Shown: positions 1 through 9,700, counted from the stretch's first letter. The stretch is 64,000 nucleotides of DNA from Enterobacter vonholyi (GCF_008364555.1 NZ_VTUC01000006.1:744001-808000); one strand, 5' to 3'. A program made the numbers and translations. The notes: a model not told the origin generated them from the sequence alone.

Positions 1-197
1 AAAACCGTGACATTCTGACGCGCTTATTACAAGGTAAGGGAGAGGTCGCCCATGAGGCCGCCGTTGCCGCCAACGTCGCCATGCTGATGCGTTTGCACGG
101 TGAGGAAGACCTGAAGGCCAACGTTCAAAAAGTTCTGGATGTACTGCGCTCCGGTGCAGCTTACGATCGCGTTACCGCACTTGCGGCAAGAGGGTAA
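1..197 (+). CDS. trpD: Anthranilate phosphoribosyltransferase (TrpD), 3' end only
   Basis: This is the last 64 codons of trpD; the 5' part lies outside the window. The reading frame starts at base 3 and ends at the TAA at 195-197 with the sequence ending LAARG. TrpD transfers phosphoribosyl pyrophosphate to anthranilate, the second step of tryptophan synthesis; in enterobacteria it is usually the C-terminal part of a TrpG-TrpD fusion. The stop lies 3 bases before the trpC start, the usual tight spacing in the trp operon. Identification rests on the C-terminal sequence and on its position directly upstream of trpC. Confidence 0.93.
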   Translation, partial: NRDILTRLLQGKGEVAHEAAVAANVAMLMRLHGEEDLKANVQKVLDVLRSGAAYDRVTALAARG

Positions 198-200
198 AGA

Positions 201-1559
201 ATGCAGACCGTTTTAGCGAAAATCGTTGCCGATAAGGCCATCTGGGTGGAAGCCCGCAAGCAACAGCAGCCGCTTGCCAGTTTCCAGAACGACGTCGTCC
301 CGAGCAGCCGTCGTTTCTATGACGCCCTGCAGGGTGCGCGCACCGCGTTTATTCTTGAGTGCAAAAAAGCGTCCCCGTCCAAAGGCGTTATCCGTGACGA
401 TTTCGACCCGGCGCGCATTGCCGGTATTTATAAGCATCATGCCTCAGCCATCTCCGTGCTGACGGATGAGAAATATTTTCAGGGCAGCTTCGATTTTCTG
501 CCGATCGTCAGCGGCATAGCGCCGCAGCCGATCCTGTGCAAAGACTTTATTATCGACCCTTATCAGATTTGGCTGGCGCGCTTTTACCAGGCCGACGCCT
601 GCCTGCTGATGCTCTCGGTGCTTGACGACGAGCAGTACCGCCAGCTCTCTGCCGTCGCGCACAGCCTGAAAATGGGCGTGCTGACCGAAGTGAGCAACGA
701 AGAGGAGCTGGAGCGCGCGATTGCGCTGGAAGCCAAAGTGGTCGGCATCAATAACCGCGATCTGCGCGATCTGTCAATCGACCTGAACCGCACGCGCCAG
801 CTGGCGCCGCGTCTGGGCGCTGGCGTCACGGTGATCAGCGAATCCGGCATTAACAGCTACGCCCAGGTGCGCGAGCTGAGCCACTTCGCCAACGGTTTCC
901 TGATTGGCTCCGCCATGATGGAACATGACGATCTCAATGCAGCAGTGCGTCGCGTGCTGCTGGGTGAAAACAAAGTCTGCGGCTTAACCCGCGAACAGGA
1001 CGCCCAGGCCACGTATGAAGCCGGAGCGATTTATGGCGGGCTGATTTTTGTGGATTCCTCTCCTCGCGCGGTTAGCGAAGAGCAGGCGCGTAAGATCATC
1101 GCCGCGGCACCGCTCAGCTATGTTGGCGTGTTCCGCAATGCGGATATCGCAGAGATGGTTGTAAAAGCCGACGCGTTATCCCTGAGCGCGGTGCAGCTGC
1201 ACGGCGATGAGGATCAGGCCTATATCGATGCCCTGCGCGCCACGCTGGCACCGCAGGTACAGATCTGGAAAGCGCAAAGCGTTGGCGATACGTTGCCCCC
1301 GCGTAACCTGAACCACGTGGATAAATACGTCCTCGATAACGGCCAGGGCGGAAGCGGCCAGCGTTTTGACTGGTCTCTGCTGAACGGCGAAAAGCTGGAC
1401 AACGTTCTGCTGGCGGGCGGATTAAGCCCGGACAACTGCGTAGAAGCCGCGAAAACCGGCTGCGCAGGCCTCGATTTCAATTCAGGCGTAGAGTCCCAAC
1501 CGGGTATCAAAGATGCCTGCAAGCTGGCCTCGGTTTTTAAAACTCTGCGTGCATATTAA
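201..1559 (+). CDS. trpC: Bifunctional indole-3-glycerol-phosphate synthase / phosphoribosylanthranilate isomerase
   Basis: 452 residues, the usual length of the enterobacterial TrpC(F) fusion. The first ~255 residues are the indole-glycerol-phosphate synthase barrel, with the conserved [10 protein letters not shown] segment near residue 53 and ISESGIN near 213. The rest is the isomerase barrel, beginning at KVCGLTR, which carries the catalytic Cys, and including the GGSGQRFDW segment. The cytoplasmic enzyme catalyses steps three and four of tryptophan synthesis in reverse domain order. It is cotranscribed with trpD, trpB and trpA; trpB starts 10 bases downstream. No truncation is seen. Confidence 0.98.
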   Translation: MQTVLAKIVADKAIWVEARKQQQPLASFQNDVVPSSRRFYDALQGARTAFILECKKASPSKGVIRDDFDPARIAGIYKHHASAISVLTDEKYFQGSFDFLPIVSGIAPQPILCKDFIIDPYQIWLARFYQADACLLMLSVLDDEQYRQLSAVAHSLKMGVLTEVSNEEELERAIALEAKVVGINNRDLRDLSIDLNRTRQLAPRLGAGVTVISESGINSYAQVRELSHFANGFLIGSAMMEHDDLNAAVRRVLLGENKVCGLTREQDAQATYEAGAIYGGLIFVDSSPRAVSEEQARKIIAAAPLSYVGVFRNADIAEMVVKADALSLSAVQLHGDEDQAYIDALRATLAPQVQIWKAQSVGDTLPPRNLNHVDKYVLDNGQGGSGQRFDWSLLNGEKLDNVLLAGGLSPDNCVEAAKTGCAGLDFNSGVESQPGIKDACKLASVFKTLRAY

Positions 1560-1569
1560 GGAAGAGAAG

Positions 1570-2763
1570 ATGACGACATTACTTAACCCGTATTTTGGTG
1601 AGTTCGGCGGGATGTACGTCCCGCAAATCCTGATGCCCGCGCTGCGCCAGCTGGAAGAAGCGTTTGTCAGCGCGCAAAAGGATCCGGCGTTTCAGGCTGA
1701 ATTTACCGACCTGCTGAAAAATTACGCCGGTCGTCCGACCGCGCTGACCAAATGCCGCAATCTGACGGAAGGTACGAAAACCACGCTGTATCTTAAGCGT
1801 GAAGACCTGCTGCACGGCGGCGCGCATAAAACTAACCAGGTGCTGGGCCAGGCGCTGCTCGCCAAGCGCATGGGCAAAACTGAAATCATCGCCGAAACCG
1901 GCGCGGGCCAGCACGGCGTGGCCTCGGCGCTCGCCAGCGCCCTGCTCGGCCTGAAATGCCGCATCTATATGGGGGCGAAAGACGTTGAGCGTCAGTCTCC
2001 GAACGTCTTCCGTATGCGCCTGATGGGTGCGGAAGTGATCCCGGTGCACAGCGGCTCCGCGACGCTGAAGGATGCCTGTAACGAAGCGCTGCGCGACTGG
2101 TCCGGCAGCTATGAAACCGCGCACTATATGCTCGGTACCGCGGCAGGCCCGCACCCGTTCCCGACCATCGTGCGCGAATTCCAGCGCATGATCGGGGAAG
2201 AGACCAAAGCGCAGATCCTTGAAAAAGAGGGTCGCCTGCCGGATGCGGTGATCGCCTGCGTCGGCGGCGGGTCAAACGCCATCGGCATGTTCGCAGACTT
2301 TATTGACGACACCAGCGTCGGCTTGATTGGCGTCGAGCCTGCCGGTCACGGCATTGAATCAGGTGAACACGGCGCGCCGCTGAAGCATGGCCGCGTGGGG
2401 ATCTACTTCGGCATGAAATCCCCGATGATGCAGACCGATGAGGGCCAGATTGAAGAGTCTTACTCTATCTCTGCCGGCCTCGACTTCCCTTCCGTCGGGC
2501 CGCAGCACGCCTATCTGAACAGTACGGGTCGCGCGGACTATGTCTCCATTACCGATGACGAAGCGCTGGAAGCGTTCAAAACGCTGTGCCGCAGCGAAGG
2601 GATCATCCCGGCGCTGGAGTCTTCACACGCTCTGGCCCATGCGCTGAAAATGATGAAAGACAATCCGGAAAAAGAGCAGCTGCTGGTGGTAAACCTTTCC
2701 GGACGCGGTGACAAAGATATCTTCACCGTTCACGATATTCTGAAAGCACGAGGGGAAATCTGA
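1570..2763 (+). CDS. trpB: Tryptophan synthase beta chain
   Basis: 397 residues. The start is the ATG at 1570 ([14 protein letters not shown]), preceded by GGAAGAGAAG; a longer upstream frame only reads into the trpC end. TrpB condenses indole with serine using pyridoxal phosphate and forms an alpha2-beta2 complex with TrpA. The PLP lysine is in HGGAHKTNQ (about residue 87) and the phosphate-binding loop is GGGSNAIG (about residue 235). The stop codon overlaps the trpA start by one base (TGATG), consistent with translational coupling of the two partner subunits. Confidence 0.98.
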   Translation: MTTLLNPYFGEFGGMYVPQILMPALRQLEEAFVSAQKDPAFQAEFTDLLKNYAGRPTALTKCRNLTEGTKTTLYLKREDLLHGGAHKTNQVLGQALLAKRMGKTEIIAETGAGQHGVASALASALLGLKCRIYMGAKDVERQSPNVFRMRLMGAEVIPVHSGSATLKDACNEALRDWSGSYETAHYMLGTAAGPHPFPTIVREFQRMIGEETKAQILEKEGRLPDAVIACVGGGSNAIGMFADFIDDTSVGLIGVEPAGHGIESGEHGAPLKHGRVGIYFGMKSPMMQTDEGQIEESYSISAGLDFPSVGPQHAYLNSTGRADYVSITDDEALEAFKTLCRSEGIIPALESSHALAHALKMMKDNPEKEQLLVVNLSGRGDKDIFTVHDILKARGEI

Positions 2764-3572
2764 TGGAACGCTACGACAACGTATTTGCAGAACTGAAATC
2801 CCGCCAGGAAGGCGCGTTCGTTCCCTTCGTCACCCTGGGCGACCCGGGCCCGGAACAGTCGCTGAAGATTATCGACACCCTGATTGAGGCCGGTGCCGAC
2901 GCGCTGGAGCTGGGGATCCCGTTCTCTGACCCGCTGGCGGATGGCCCAACCATTCAGAATGCGACGCTGCGCGCGTTTGCCTCGGGCGTCACGCCAACCC
3001 AGTGCTTTGAGATGCTGGCGGCAATTCGCCAGAAGCATCCGACCATTCCCATTGGCCTGCTGATGTACGCCAACCTGGTGTTCAACCGCGGTATCGATGA
3101 GTTTTACGCCGAGTGCGCACGCGTAGGCGTCGACTCCGTTCTGGTCGCCGACGTGCCGGTCGAAGAGTCCGCGCCGTTCCGCCAGGCTGCGATGCGTCAC
3201 AACGTCGCCCCGATTTTCATCTGCCCGCCGAACGCGGATGACTCACTGCTGCGCCAGATAGCCTCTTACGGGCGCGGTTACACCTACCTGCTCTCCCGCG
3301 CAGGCGTGACCGGTGCCGAGAATAAAGCCGCCCTGCCGCTGCATCATCTGGTGGAGAAGCTGGCCGAGTACCATGCCGCGCCGCCGCTGCAGGGGTTCGG
3401 GATCTCTTCTCCGGATCAGGTCACCGCGGCGATTGACGCGAAGGCTGCGGGTGCCATCTCTGGCTCTGCAATTGTGAAGATCATCGAGAAGAACGTGGAT
3501 AAACCCGAGCAGATGCTGGCCGAGCTGAAAGCGTTTGTGACTGCCATGAAGGCGGCGACGCGTAAAGCCTGA
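2763..3572 (+). CDS. trpA: Tryptophan synthase alpha chain
   Basis: 269 residues, typical for TrpA. It cleaves indole-3-glycerol phosphate to indole and glyceraldehyde phosphate and passes indole through a tunnel to TrpB. The two acid-base catalytic residues are seen in [16 protein letters not shown] (Glu about 49, Asp about 60). The ATG at 2763 overlaps the trpB stop. It is the last gene of the trp operon and is followed 8 bases later by a strong hairpin terminator. No unusual features are seen. Confidence 0.98.
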   Translation: MERYDNVFAELKSRQEGAFVPFVTLGDPGPEQSLKIIDTLIEAGADALELGIPFSDPLADGPTIQNATLRAFASGVTPTQCFEMLAAIRQKHPTIPIGLLMYANLVFNRGIDEFYAECARVGVDSVLVADVPVEESAPFRQAAMRHNVAPIFICPPNADDSLLRQIASYGRGYTYLLSRAGVTGAENKAALPLHHLVEKLAEYHAAPPLQGFGISSPDQVTAAIDAKAAGAISGSAIVKIIEKNVDKPEQMLAELKAFVTAMKAATRKA

Positions 3573-3580
3573 CACCTCCA

Positions 3581-3604
3581 CCGTCTGGCACCCCTGCCAG
3601 ACGG
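3581..3604 (+). terminator. trp operon terminator hairpin
   Basis: A perfect 10-bp stem (CCGTCTGGCA / TGCCAGACGG) with a CCCC loop lies just after trpA. It is followed by a broken pyrimidine-rich tail. This is the place and shape of the trp t terminator in enterobacteria. Confidence 0.85.
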
Positions 3605-3753
3605 TTACCCTTTCTTCCCCGCCTTCAACAAAGTATTACGTCAAAATTGATCCTTTCGATATTTTCGGTGTGAATGGCTTTTCAAACTGTTATGTAAGCG
3701 TATGATCTGGACTCTTTTTTATCTTTAATCCTTCTGAGTTCAGAGGCTTATTC

Positions 3754-4965
3754 ATGTCATGGCAATCCTTCAAACAGGCTTACCTGGTTAAGTTCTGGTC
3801 ACCCGTTCCGGCCGTTATCGCGGCTGGCATTCTCTCAACTTATTATTTTGGCATTACCGGTACGTTCTGGGCAGTGACCGGCGAGTTCACCCGCTGGGGT
3901 GGTCAGCTGCTGCAGCTCGCAGGCGTGCATGCCGAAGAGTGGGGTTACTTTAAACTCATTCATCTGGACGGCACCCCGCTTACCCGCATCGACGGGATGA
4001 TGATCATCGGCATGTTCGGCGGCTGTTTCGCGGCGGCGCTGTGGGCAAACAACGTTAAGTTGCGTATGCCCAAAAGCAGGATCCGCATTCTTCAGGCAGT
4101 TGTCGGCGGTATCATTGCCGGGTTTGGCGCCCGTCTGGCGATGGGCTGTAACCTGGCCGCTTTCTTTACGGGGATTCCTCAGTTTTCGCTTCACGCCTGG
4201 TTCTTTGCCGTCGCCACGGCCATCGGCTCTTACTTTGGGGCAAAATTTACCCTGCTGCCGCTGTTCCGCATTCCGGTGAAAATGACAAAAGTCAGCGCAG
4301 CGTCTCCGTTAACCCAGAAGCCCTCTCAGGCACGCCGCCGTTTCCGTCTCGGAATGCTGGTCTTTTTCGCTATGGTGGCATGGGCGCTGTGTACAGCTCT
4401 GAACCAGCCCAAACTCGGTCTGGCGATGCTGCTCGGCGTGGGTTTTGGTCTGCTCATTGAACGCGCGCAGATCTGCTTCACCTCCGCGTTTCGCGATATG
4501 TGGATCACCGGCCGCACGATGATGGCGAAGGCGATTATCGCCGGGATGGCGGTCAGCGCCATCGGCATCTTCAGCTATGTTCAACTGGGCGTCGAACCAA
4601 AAATCATGTGGGCCGGTCCTAACGCGGTCATTGGCGGCCTGCTGTTCGGCTTCGGGATCGTGCTGGCCGGCGGGTGTGAAACCGGCTGGATGTATCGCGC
4701 CGTTGAAGGTCAGGTGCACTACTGGTGGGTGGGTCTTGGGAATGTGATTGGCTCGACGATCCTGGCGTACTTCTGGGACGTTTTGTCCCCGGCGCTTGCC
4801 ACAAGTTGGGACAAGGTCAACCTGCTGAGCACCTTTGGGCCTCTCGGCGGCCTGCTGGTCACCTACGCCCTGCTGCTGGTCGCTTTTTTACTGGTTGTCG
4901 CGCAGGAGAAATGTTTCTTCCGCCGTGCGAGCGTTAAAACAGAAACGCAGGAGAATGCAGCATGA
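3754..4965 (+). CDS. yedE: YedE family selenium/sulfur-compound membrane transporter
   Basis: 403 residues and highly hydrophobic, with about nine to ten membrane segments. It is very similar along its length to E. coli YedE. It belongs to the YeeE/YedE (TsuA-like) family of inner-membrane transporters. Two conserved cysteine motifs typical of the family are seen, MGCNLAAF near residue 130 and GGCETGW near residue 309. It overlaps the next gene (yedF, a TusA-like protein) by four bases (ATGA), the usual pairing. The substrate, a selenium or reduced sulfur species, is inferred from the family. In E. coli the pair lies near the flagellar genes, so its place beside trp differs. Confidence 0.92.
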   Translation: MSWQSFKQAYLVKFWSPVPAVIAAGILSTYYFGITGTFWAVTGEFTRWGGQLLQLAGVHAEEWGYFKLIHLDGTPLTRIDGMMIIGMFGGCFAAALWANNVKLRMPKSRIRILQAVVGGIIAGFGARLAMGCNLAAFFTGIPQFSLHAWFFAVATAIGSYFGAKFTLLPLFRIPVKMTKVSAASPLTQKPSQARRRFRLGMLVFFAMVAWALCTALNQPKLGLAMLLGVGFGLLIERAQICFTSAFRDMWITGRTMMAKAIIAGMAVSAIGIFSYVQLGVEPKIMWAGPNAVIGGLLFGFGIVLAGGCETGWMYRAVEGQVHYWWVGLGNVIGSTILAYFWDVLSPALATSWDKVNLLSTFGPLGGLLVTYALLLVAFLLVVAQEKCFFRRASVKTETQENAA

Positions 4966-5195
4966 AAGAGATTGTGCCTGATTATCGTCTGGATATGGTT
5001 GGCGAGCCCTGTCCATATCCGGCGGTGGCTACGCTTGAAGCGCTACCGCAGCTAAAGAAAGGGGAAATTCTGGAGGTGGTGAGCGACTGCCCGCAGTCCA
5101 TCAACAACATACCGCTGGATGCGAAAAACCACGGTTATACGGTGCTGGATATCCAGCAGGATGGCCCAACCATTCGCTATCTGATTCAAAAATGA
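4962..5195 (+). CDS. yedF: YedF, TusA-family sulfur-carrier-like protein
   Basis: 77 residues, the same length as E. coli YedF. It carries the TusA-family signature around the conserved cysteine in MVGEPCPYPAV (Cys about 17) and the CPQSINNIP segment. Members handle reactive sulfur or selenium on that cysteine. The start overlaps the yedE stop (ATGA), so the two are coupled, and a joint uptake and hand-over role is the usual inference. A weak hairpin follows the stop. Confidence 0.92.
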   Translation: MKEIVPDYRLDMVGEPCPYPAVATLEALPQLKKGEILEVVSDCPQSINNIPLDAKNHGYTVLDIQQDGPTIRYLIQK

Positions 5196-5200
5196 TCGCT

Positions 5201-5222
5201 AAGGGCCTCACCAGGGGCCTTT
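5201..5222 (+). terminator. Weak hairpin after yedF
   Basis: AAGGGCCTcaccAGGGGCCTT can fold with an interrupted stem (CCT/AGG and AAGG/CCTT around a small internal loop). It lies 5 bases after yedF. No long T-run follows, so the terminator call is tentative. Confidence 0.45.
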
Positions 5223-5321
5223 ATCGTATTGAATTATAAGACATCTTGATCCACGGCAAAAACGCGATTTTTGACTTAAGTAAAATCTCATTTCCCTTTT
5301 GAAGGAGGTTTTCGCGATTTG

Positions 5322-5660
5322 ATGTATTTACGAGCTTTACTGGTTTTCGCCTTATTGATTCCCTTCCATGCGCTGTCCCTGAATTTCTCTTCCACCTTCC
5401 TGCGCCTTGATTGTCCGCAAAGAGGACTTGTCGAGGTTATTCTGCACGTTTATGACCATACCCAGGAACGATGGCGCGGTCATTTTGAAACCGGCGCGGG
5501 ACATAAACGTGCGGGTGATACAGAAATTATCCCGTTTGCCAACGGCGATATTCTCTTCCATTCCCTGTCCAGCGACGCTTTCAGCTATTTATATGATGGG
5601 GAGACGATCCTGAGGCACTGCGTAAAGCTTGATGAGCGGCCGGTTTATCCGTCGTTTTGA
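5322..5660 (+). CDS. Small exported protein of unknown function
   Basis: 112 residues. The N-terminus MYLRALLVFALLIPFHALS is a clear signal peptide, so the product is probably periplasmic. The ATG at 5322 is chosen because GAAGGAGG lies at 5301-5308; a TTG one codon earlier is also possible. Two cysteines (in LDCPQRG and LRHCVK) could form a disulfide. The mature part is rich in His, Asp and Glu. It sits between yedF and ompW on the plus strand and ends at a shared bidirectional terminator. I do not recognise the family. Confidence 0.7.
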   Translation: MYLRALLVFALLIPFHALSLNFSSTFLRLDCPQRGLVEVILHVYDHTQERWRGHFETGAGHKRAGDTEIIPFANGDILFHSLSSDAFSYLYDGETILRHCVKLDERPVYPSF

Positions 5661-5671
5661 AGTGAGCAAAG

Positions 5672-5698
5672 CAAACTGGCCACAGGGTGGCCAGTTTG
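5672..5698. terminator. Bidirectional terminator between exported-protein gene and ompW
   Basis: A perfect 11-bp stem (CAAACTGGCCA / TGGCCAGTTTG) with a 5-base loop lies between two convergent genes. It can serve both strands. Confidence 0.85.
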
Positions 5699-5706
5699 AA
5701 GGGGGA

Positions 5707-6339
5707 TTAGAAACGATAACCCGCGGAGAACATAAACACCCACGGATCCAGTCGCGTGTTGATACTTTGCTGCTGACCGCCCGCCTTGAAGCGTACGTCC
5801 GTATCAATATCCATATACCAGACGGAGGCGTTAATTAACCAGTCGCGGTTAATCAGGTAATCCAGACCGACCTGCCCCGCCATGCCCCACGAATCTTTCA
5901 GGCTGAGGTCCGTCAGACCCGCCTCTTTACCGGTATCGTTGAATTTCTCATCAAAGAAGGTGGTGTAGTTCACACCGGCGCCAATATAAGGACGCACCTT
6001 GCTGCTTGAGTCGCCAAAGTACCATTGCGCCATCAGCGTTGGTGGTAAATGGTGAACCGTAGCAATATCACCGGTTGCGCCCAGACCCACGCGATGACGG
6101 AACGGCGTTGCAGCCAGAAGCTCAACGCCCACGTTATCCGTCGCCATATAGGTGAAAGTTAAACCTAACTGGGTGTTATTACTGACGTTAAAACCGCCCA
6201 TTCCCAGCACGTTATCCGAACCTTCAGTTGGGCGAGCCGTAGCCGAACCGGCACGAATAAAGAATTCGCCTGCTTCATGCGCATACGCGCCGCCAGAGAG
6301 ACTGCTTAATACAAGGGCTGCCACCGCTAATTTTTTCAT
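5707..6339 (-). CDS. ompW: Outer membrane protein OmpW
   Basis: 210 residues. The signal peptide ends around GGAYA, followed by HEAGEFFIRAGSATARP, the start of the eight-stranded OmpW barrel. The C-terminus ends in FSAGYRF with a terminal aromatic residue, as expected for BamA-assembled barrels. OmpW is a small hydrophobic-ligand channel of the outer membrane, known in E. coli to be induced without oxygen. The position upstream of yciC/yciB on the opposite strand matches E. coli. An inverted repeat lies about 60 bases upstream. Confidence 0.96.
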   Translation of the reverse strand: MKKLAVAALVLSSLSGGAYAHEAGEFFIRAGSATARPTEGSDNVLGMGGFNVSNNTQLGLTFTYMATDNVGVELLAATPFRHRVGLGATGDIATVHHLPPTLMAQWYFGDSSSKVRPYIGAGVNYTTFFDEKFNDTGKEAGLTDLSLKDSWGMAGQVGLDYLINRDWLINASVWYMDIDTDVRFKAGGQQQSINTRLDPWVFMFSAGYRF

Positions 6340-6399
6340 ATCCGCTCCATCGTTGTGGTTTTAATCGCGGATGAGAATATACTCACAAAAGGGTAATAA

Positions 6400-6418
6400 G
6401 TGATCTGCCACAGATCAC
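6400..6418. promoter_or_regulatory. Perfect inverted repeat upstream of ompW
   Basis: GTGATCT-GCCAC-AGATCAC is a 7-bp perfect inverted repeat with a 5-base spacer in the ompW upstream region. It resembles CRP/FNR half-sites, but the spacing fits neither consensus, so the binding protein is not assigned. Confidence 0.4.
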
Positions 6419-6621
6419 ATTAAAACCAGTAACTTAACATTCATTGATCTGGATTAATTTTTTGTTACGCACTCAAAACCAATAAGTTGTTTCCATGTCA
6501 ATTTTTGGCATTTCACGGTTACAAAATTTTCTCTTTTCCCCCTCTTGCTCTTCCTCTGGCGGCTGGATAATTTATCGCTCTCACAAATTGATTTGATGCG
6601 TTCTTCTTTTGCAGGTGTGCC

Positions 6622-7026
6622 ATGAGTGATATCAACCCGTGCATGACGTGCGGAGCCTGTTGTGCGTATTTTCGAGTCTCTTTCTACTGGGCCGAAGCCA
6701 GCGATGGCGGTGGTACCGTTCCGGTTCATCTTACTGAGCCGTTAACCCCCTTTTTGCGCTGCATGAGCGGCACGAACCAAAAGCAGGCCCGCTGTGTAGC
6801 GCTACAGGGTGAGCCTGGGGTCTCGACCCGATGTTCCATCTATGAGGATCGGCCCAGTCCGTGCCGGGAATTTGCCATGTCGGGGGAAGATGGCCAGGTC
6901 AACGAAGCCTGCAATCGCGCCCGCGCACGCGTGGGATTACCGCCGCTTTACAAAGATATGCTTTTCCATACAAGCCTTGATGCTGCCACAGCAGGTGCAT
7001 CCGGTGTACAATTGCCGGCTAATTAA
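6622..7026 (+). CDS. YkgJ-family cysteine-cluster protein
   Basis: 134 residues. The N-terminus has the signature [11 protein letters not shown], and a second group [14 protein letters not shown] lies near residues 72-84. This is the CxxCxxCC metal-cluster pattern of the YkgJ/UPF0153 family, thought to bind zinc or iron-sulfur. No signal peptide is seen, so it is probably cytoplasmic. It is located between ompW and yciC and transcribed with the latter, with 25 bases between them. The function is unknown. Confidence 0.8.
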   Translation: MSDINPCMTCGACCAYFRVSFYWAEASDGGGTVPVHLTEPLTPFLRCMSGTNQKQARCVALQGEPGVSTRCSIYEDRPSPCREFAMSGEDGQVNEACNRARARVGLPPLYKDMLFHTSLDAATAGASGVQLPAN

Positions 7027-7051
7027 CACCTGCAATACTCAAGGAGAGTGC

Positions 7052-7795
7052 ATGTCTATCACGGCGAAGTCTGTCTACCGTGACACGGGAAATTTTTTCC
7101 GCAATCAGTTCATAACCTTTTTACTGATCGCGTTGCTTTGCGCCTTTATCACGGTGGTGCTGGGTCATGCGTTTTCACCGAGTGAAGAACAGATTGCCAG
7201 CCTGAGCCAGGGCGACCATCTTGCGGGTAGCGTGGGGTTGTTTGAGCTGGTGCAAAACATGACGCCGGAACAGCAGCAAATCCTGCTGCGCGCCTCTGCC
7301 GCGTCCACGTTCTCGGGCCTGATTGGTAATGCAGTTCTGGCGGGCGGCGTTTTGCTGATGATTCAGCTTGTATCGGCGGGTCACCGGGTCAGCGCCTTAC
7401 GGGCGATTGGTGCCAGTGCGCCGGTCTTACCTAAGCTGTTTATCCTGATCTTTTTGACCACCCTGCTGGTGCAGATGGGGATAATGCTGGTCGTGGTGCC
7501 GGGCGTACTGCTGGCTATCGTGCTCTCGTTTGCCCCGGTGATGGTCGTGCAGGATAAGATGGGTATTTTTACCGCGATGCGCAGCAGCATCCGACTGGCA
7601 TGGGCTAATATGCGTCTGGTGGCTCCCGCCGTGATCGGCTGGCTGCTCGCTAAAACGCTTCTGCTTTTGTTTGCGCCGAATTTTGCGGTATTAACGCCTA
7701 ACGTTGGCGCCGTGGTGGCGAATACGTTAAGCAATCTGATTTCAGCGGTACTGCTGGTCTATCTGTTCCGCCTGTATATGTTAATTCGTCAGTAA
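7052..7795 (+). CDS. yciC: YciC, UPF0259 inner membrane protein
   Basis: 247 residues, identical in length to E. coli YciC. The ATG at 7052 ([16 protein letters not shown]) is preceded by AAGGAG; a longer frame only extends back into the neighbouring gene. It has about six hydrophobic segments. The function is not established. It is followed 56 bases later by yciB, the same order as in E. coli. Confidence 0.93.
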   Translation: MSITAKSVYRDTGNFFRNQFITFLLIALLCAFITVVLGHAFSPSEEQIASLSQGDHLAGSVGLFELVQNMTPEQQQILLRASAASTFSGLIGNAVLAGGVLLMIQLVSAGHRVSALRAIGASAPVLPKLFILIFLTTLLVQMGIMLVVVPGVLLAIVLSFAPVMVVQDKMGIFTAMRSSIRLAWANMRLVAPAVIGWLLAKTLLLLFAPNFAVLTPNVGAVVANTLSNLISAVLLVYLFRLYMLIRQ

Positions 7796-7851
7796 TCCAG
7801 AGGCGGGAGGCATCGCAGTCTCCCGCCCCGCTCAGAAGATGGAATCACAGA

Positions 7852-8388
7852 ATGAAGCAGTTTCTTGATTTTTTACCGCTCGTAGTCTTTTTTGCTTTTT
7901 ATAAGCTGTACGATATTTATGCCGCGACTACTGCGCTGATCGTTGCAACGGCTGTGGTCCTGATCTATAGCTGGGTTCGCTACCGTAAAGTCGAAAAAAT
8001 GGCGCTGGTCACCTTCGTCCTGGTCGCCGTATTCGGCGGACTGACTCTGTTCTTCCATAACGATGAATTTATCAAGTGGAAAGTGACCGTGATTTACGCC
8101 CTGTTTGCGGGCGCTTTATTAATCAGCCAGTGGGTGATGAAAAAACCGCTCATCCAACGCATGCTGGGCAAAGAGCTGACGCTGCCTCAGGAAGTCTGGT
8201 CCCGTCTGAATATCGCGTGGGCGGTCTTCTTTATTCTCTGCGGTCTCGCTAACATCTATATTGCTTTCTGGCTGCCGCAGAATATCTGGGTCAACTTTAA
8301 GGTCTTCGGCCTGACCGCACTGACCCTTATCTTCACGCTATTAAGCGGCGTATACATTTATCGCCACATGCCGCAGGACGAGAAGTAA
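7852..8388 (+). CDS. yciB: YciB, inner membrane septation / envelope protein
   Basis: 178 residues, almost wholly hydrophobic, with about five membrane segments. It starts [20 protein letters not shown], characteristic of YciB (IspZ family). E. coli YciB has been linked to cell-envelope maintenance, septation and biofilm. It is the last chromosomal gene before the prophage region; its normal downstream neighbour yciA is now almost 44 kb away. Confidence 0.95.
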   Translation: MKQFLDFLPLVVFFAFYKLYDIYAATTALIVATAVVLIYSWVRYRKVEKMALVTFVLVAVFGGLTLFFHNDEFIKWKVTVIYALFAGALLISQWVMKKPLIQRMLGKELTLPQEVWSRLNIAWAVFFILCGLANIYIAFWLPQNIWVNFKVFGLTALTLIFTLLSGVYIYRHMPQDEK

Positions 8389-8453
8389 TAAATTACATTA
8401 ATTACATATCTATATCAAACAGTTAGATGAATATTGGATGTGTAATTATGGTT

Positions 8454-8498
8454 AAAAGCACGCTTTAATGTACACTTTGTGCGAAGCGTGCTTTTTTT
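8454..8498. terminator. Strong hairpin with T-run after yciB
   Basis: A perfect 12-bp stem (AAAAGCACGCTT / AAGCGTGCTTTT) with an 18-base loop and seven T residues lies 65 bases after yciB. It is either the chromosomal yciB terminator or the first element of the prophage. Its left-to-right T-run supports termination of plus-strand transcription. Confidence 0.8.
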
Positions 8499-8659
8499 CC
8501 AGCTGCGTTTTGCGTAGCTCCTTCCAGTTTCGCAAAGCCCCGCTTTACCGCCTCGATGACTTCCCTCATCATGCCCCTGTTTCAAAATCATAAAGTTTCG
8601 GTGCGCACCTGTTTTTTCTTCCTGCCCTATACTTTCAGTCTGACTGACTGGAGGTTTCT

Positions 8660-9331
8660 ATGTGTGGACGTTTTGCACAAGCCCAAACCCGTGAAGAATA
8701 TCTGGCGTACTTGGCCGATGAAGCCGATCGCGACATCACATACGACCCTGAACCTATTGGCCGGTACAACGTCGCGCCCGGCACCAAAGTTCTGTTGTTG
8801 AGCGAACGCGACGAGCAGCTGCATCTCGATCCGGTGCTCTGGGGATATGCGCCAGGATGGTGGGATAAGCCGCCACTGATTAACGCTCGCGTCGAGACTG
8901 CGGCCACAAGCCGCATGTTTAAGCCGTTATGGCAGCGTGGCCGGGCAATTTGCTTTGCGGATGGGTGGTTCGAATGGAAGAAGGAAGGTGACAAAAAACA
9001 GCCCTACTTCATTCACCGCGCTGACGGCCAGCCAATTTTCATAGCAGCGATTGGCAGTACGCCGTTCGAACGCGGCGATGAAGCAGAGGGCTTTCTGATA
9101 GTGACGTCTGAAGCTGACAAAGGACTGGTCGATATTCACGACCGCCGGCCCATGGTTCTGTCGCCGGAAGCAGCTCGCGAATGGATGCGTCAGGATGTAG
9201 GAGGGAAAGAAGCGGAAGAGATAGTTGCCGACGGAGCGGTTCCAGCTGACAAGTTTATCTGGCACGCCGTGACGCGCGCCGTGGGCAATGTGAAGAACCA
9301 GGGATCAGAGTTAATCGAGGAAGAACAATAA
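8660..9331 (+). CDS. yedK: YedK, abasic-site-shielding SOS-response-associated protein (HMCES family)
   Basis: 223 residues. It begins MCGRFAQ, so after methionine removal Cys2 becomes the N-terminal residue that forms the thiazolidine crosslink to abasic sites in single-stranded DNA. Other conserved elements are NVAPGT, INARVET, CFADGWFEW with the conserved Glu, and IHDRRP with the catalytic His. It is very close to E. coli YedK. GGAGG precedes the ATG. It lies between yciB and the clear prophage genes; whether it belongs to the prophage or the chromosome cannot be decided because the left attachment site is unresolved. Phage copies often accompany umuDC, as here. Confidence 0.93.
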   Translation: MCGRFAQAQTREEYLAYLADEADRDITYDPEPIGRYNVAPGTKVLLLSERDEQLHLDPVLWGYAPGWWDKPPLINARVETAATSRMFKPLWQRGRAICFADGWFEWKKEGDKKQPYFIHRADGQPIFIAAIGSTPFERGDEAEGFLIVTSEADKGLVDIHDRRPMVLSPEAAREWMRQDVGGKEAEEIVADGAVPADKFIWHAVTRAVGNVKNQGSELIEEEQ

Positions 9332-9354
9332 ATGTTCAATAGATTCCAGACGAT

Positions 9355-9654
9355 ATGACTGAAGGCGAGATTGCCAACTGGCTCCATGAAGCAGCAACCG
9401 AGAATCAACCAAATTTAGAACACATCGAATTTCGGTGTAAAGGATAGTTTGAAGAATCTGCAAAACAAGACACGTGACTTCAGGCCGAAAGCGGCGCTGC
9501 CTGGCATCCGAAGATGCTTGAAAATTCCAACTTTAATAGACTTCTATACACAGCAAAGCAGCTCCTTCGCCCCCCCACTTATACTTCTCGGATCGCCCAT
9601 TTTCACAACCAACGTTACGCCATCTGCATAGAAAACGGGCTGGTGATCCGCTAA
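9355..9654 (+). pseudogene. Degraded open frame with two internal stops
   Basis: One frame of 100 codons from ATG 9355 to TAA 9652 is broken only by TAG at 9445 and TGA at 9475. The translation looks protein-like: MTEGEIANWLHEAATENQ at the start and NQRYAICIENGLVIR at the end. The interrupted frame and the lack of any other gene in this 370-base gap suggest decayed sequence at the prophage margin. The family is not recognised, and chance is not excluded. Confidence 0.35.
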
Positions 9655-9671
9655 TTTATCTGGAAAAAAAT

Positions 9672-9681
9672 GCACTAAATT
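9672..9681. other. Candidate short attachment-site repeat, left copy
   Basis: GCACTAAATT occurs here, 20 bases beyond the last left-end accessory gene, and again at 52039-52048 between the integrase and yciA. Ten matching bases could be a short core or chance, since both regions are AT-rich. Confidence 0.25.
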
Positions 9682-9700
9682 TTCTTTTTCATATCCATTT

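Noticed and set aside
6400..6418. CRP or FNR site upstream of ompW
   Set aside because: The half-sites resemble both, but the spacing (11 bases between GTGA and TCAC) fits neither consensus, so only an inverted repeat is reported.
8466..8483. TGTACAC repeat as phage core (also near 51896 and 51932)
   Set aside because: Only 7 bases, inside the loop of a complete terminator on the left and next to the integrase start on the right; more likely integrase-binding motif or chance.
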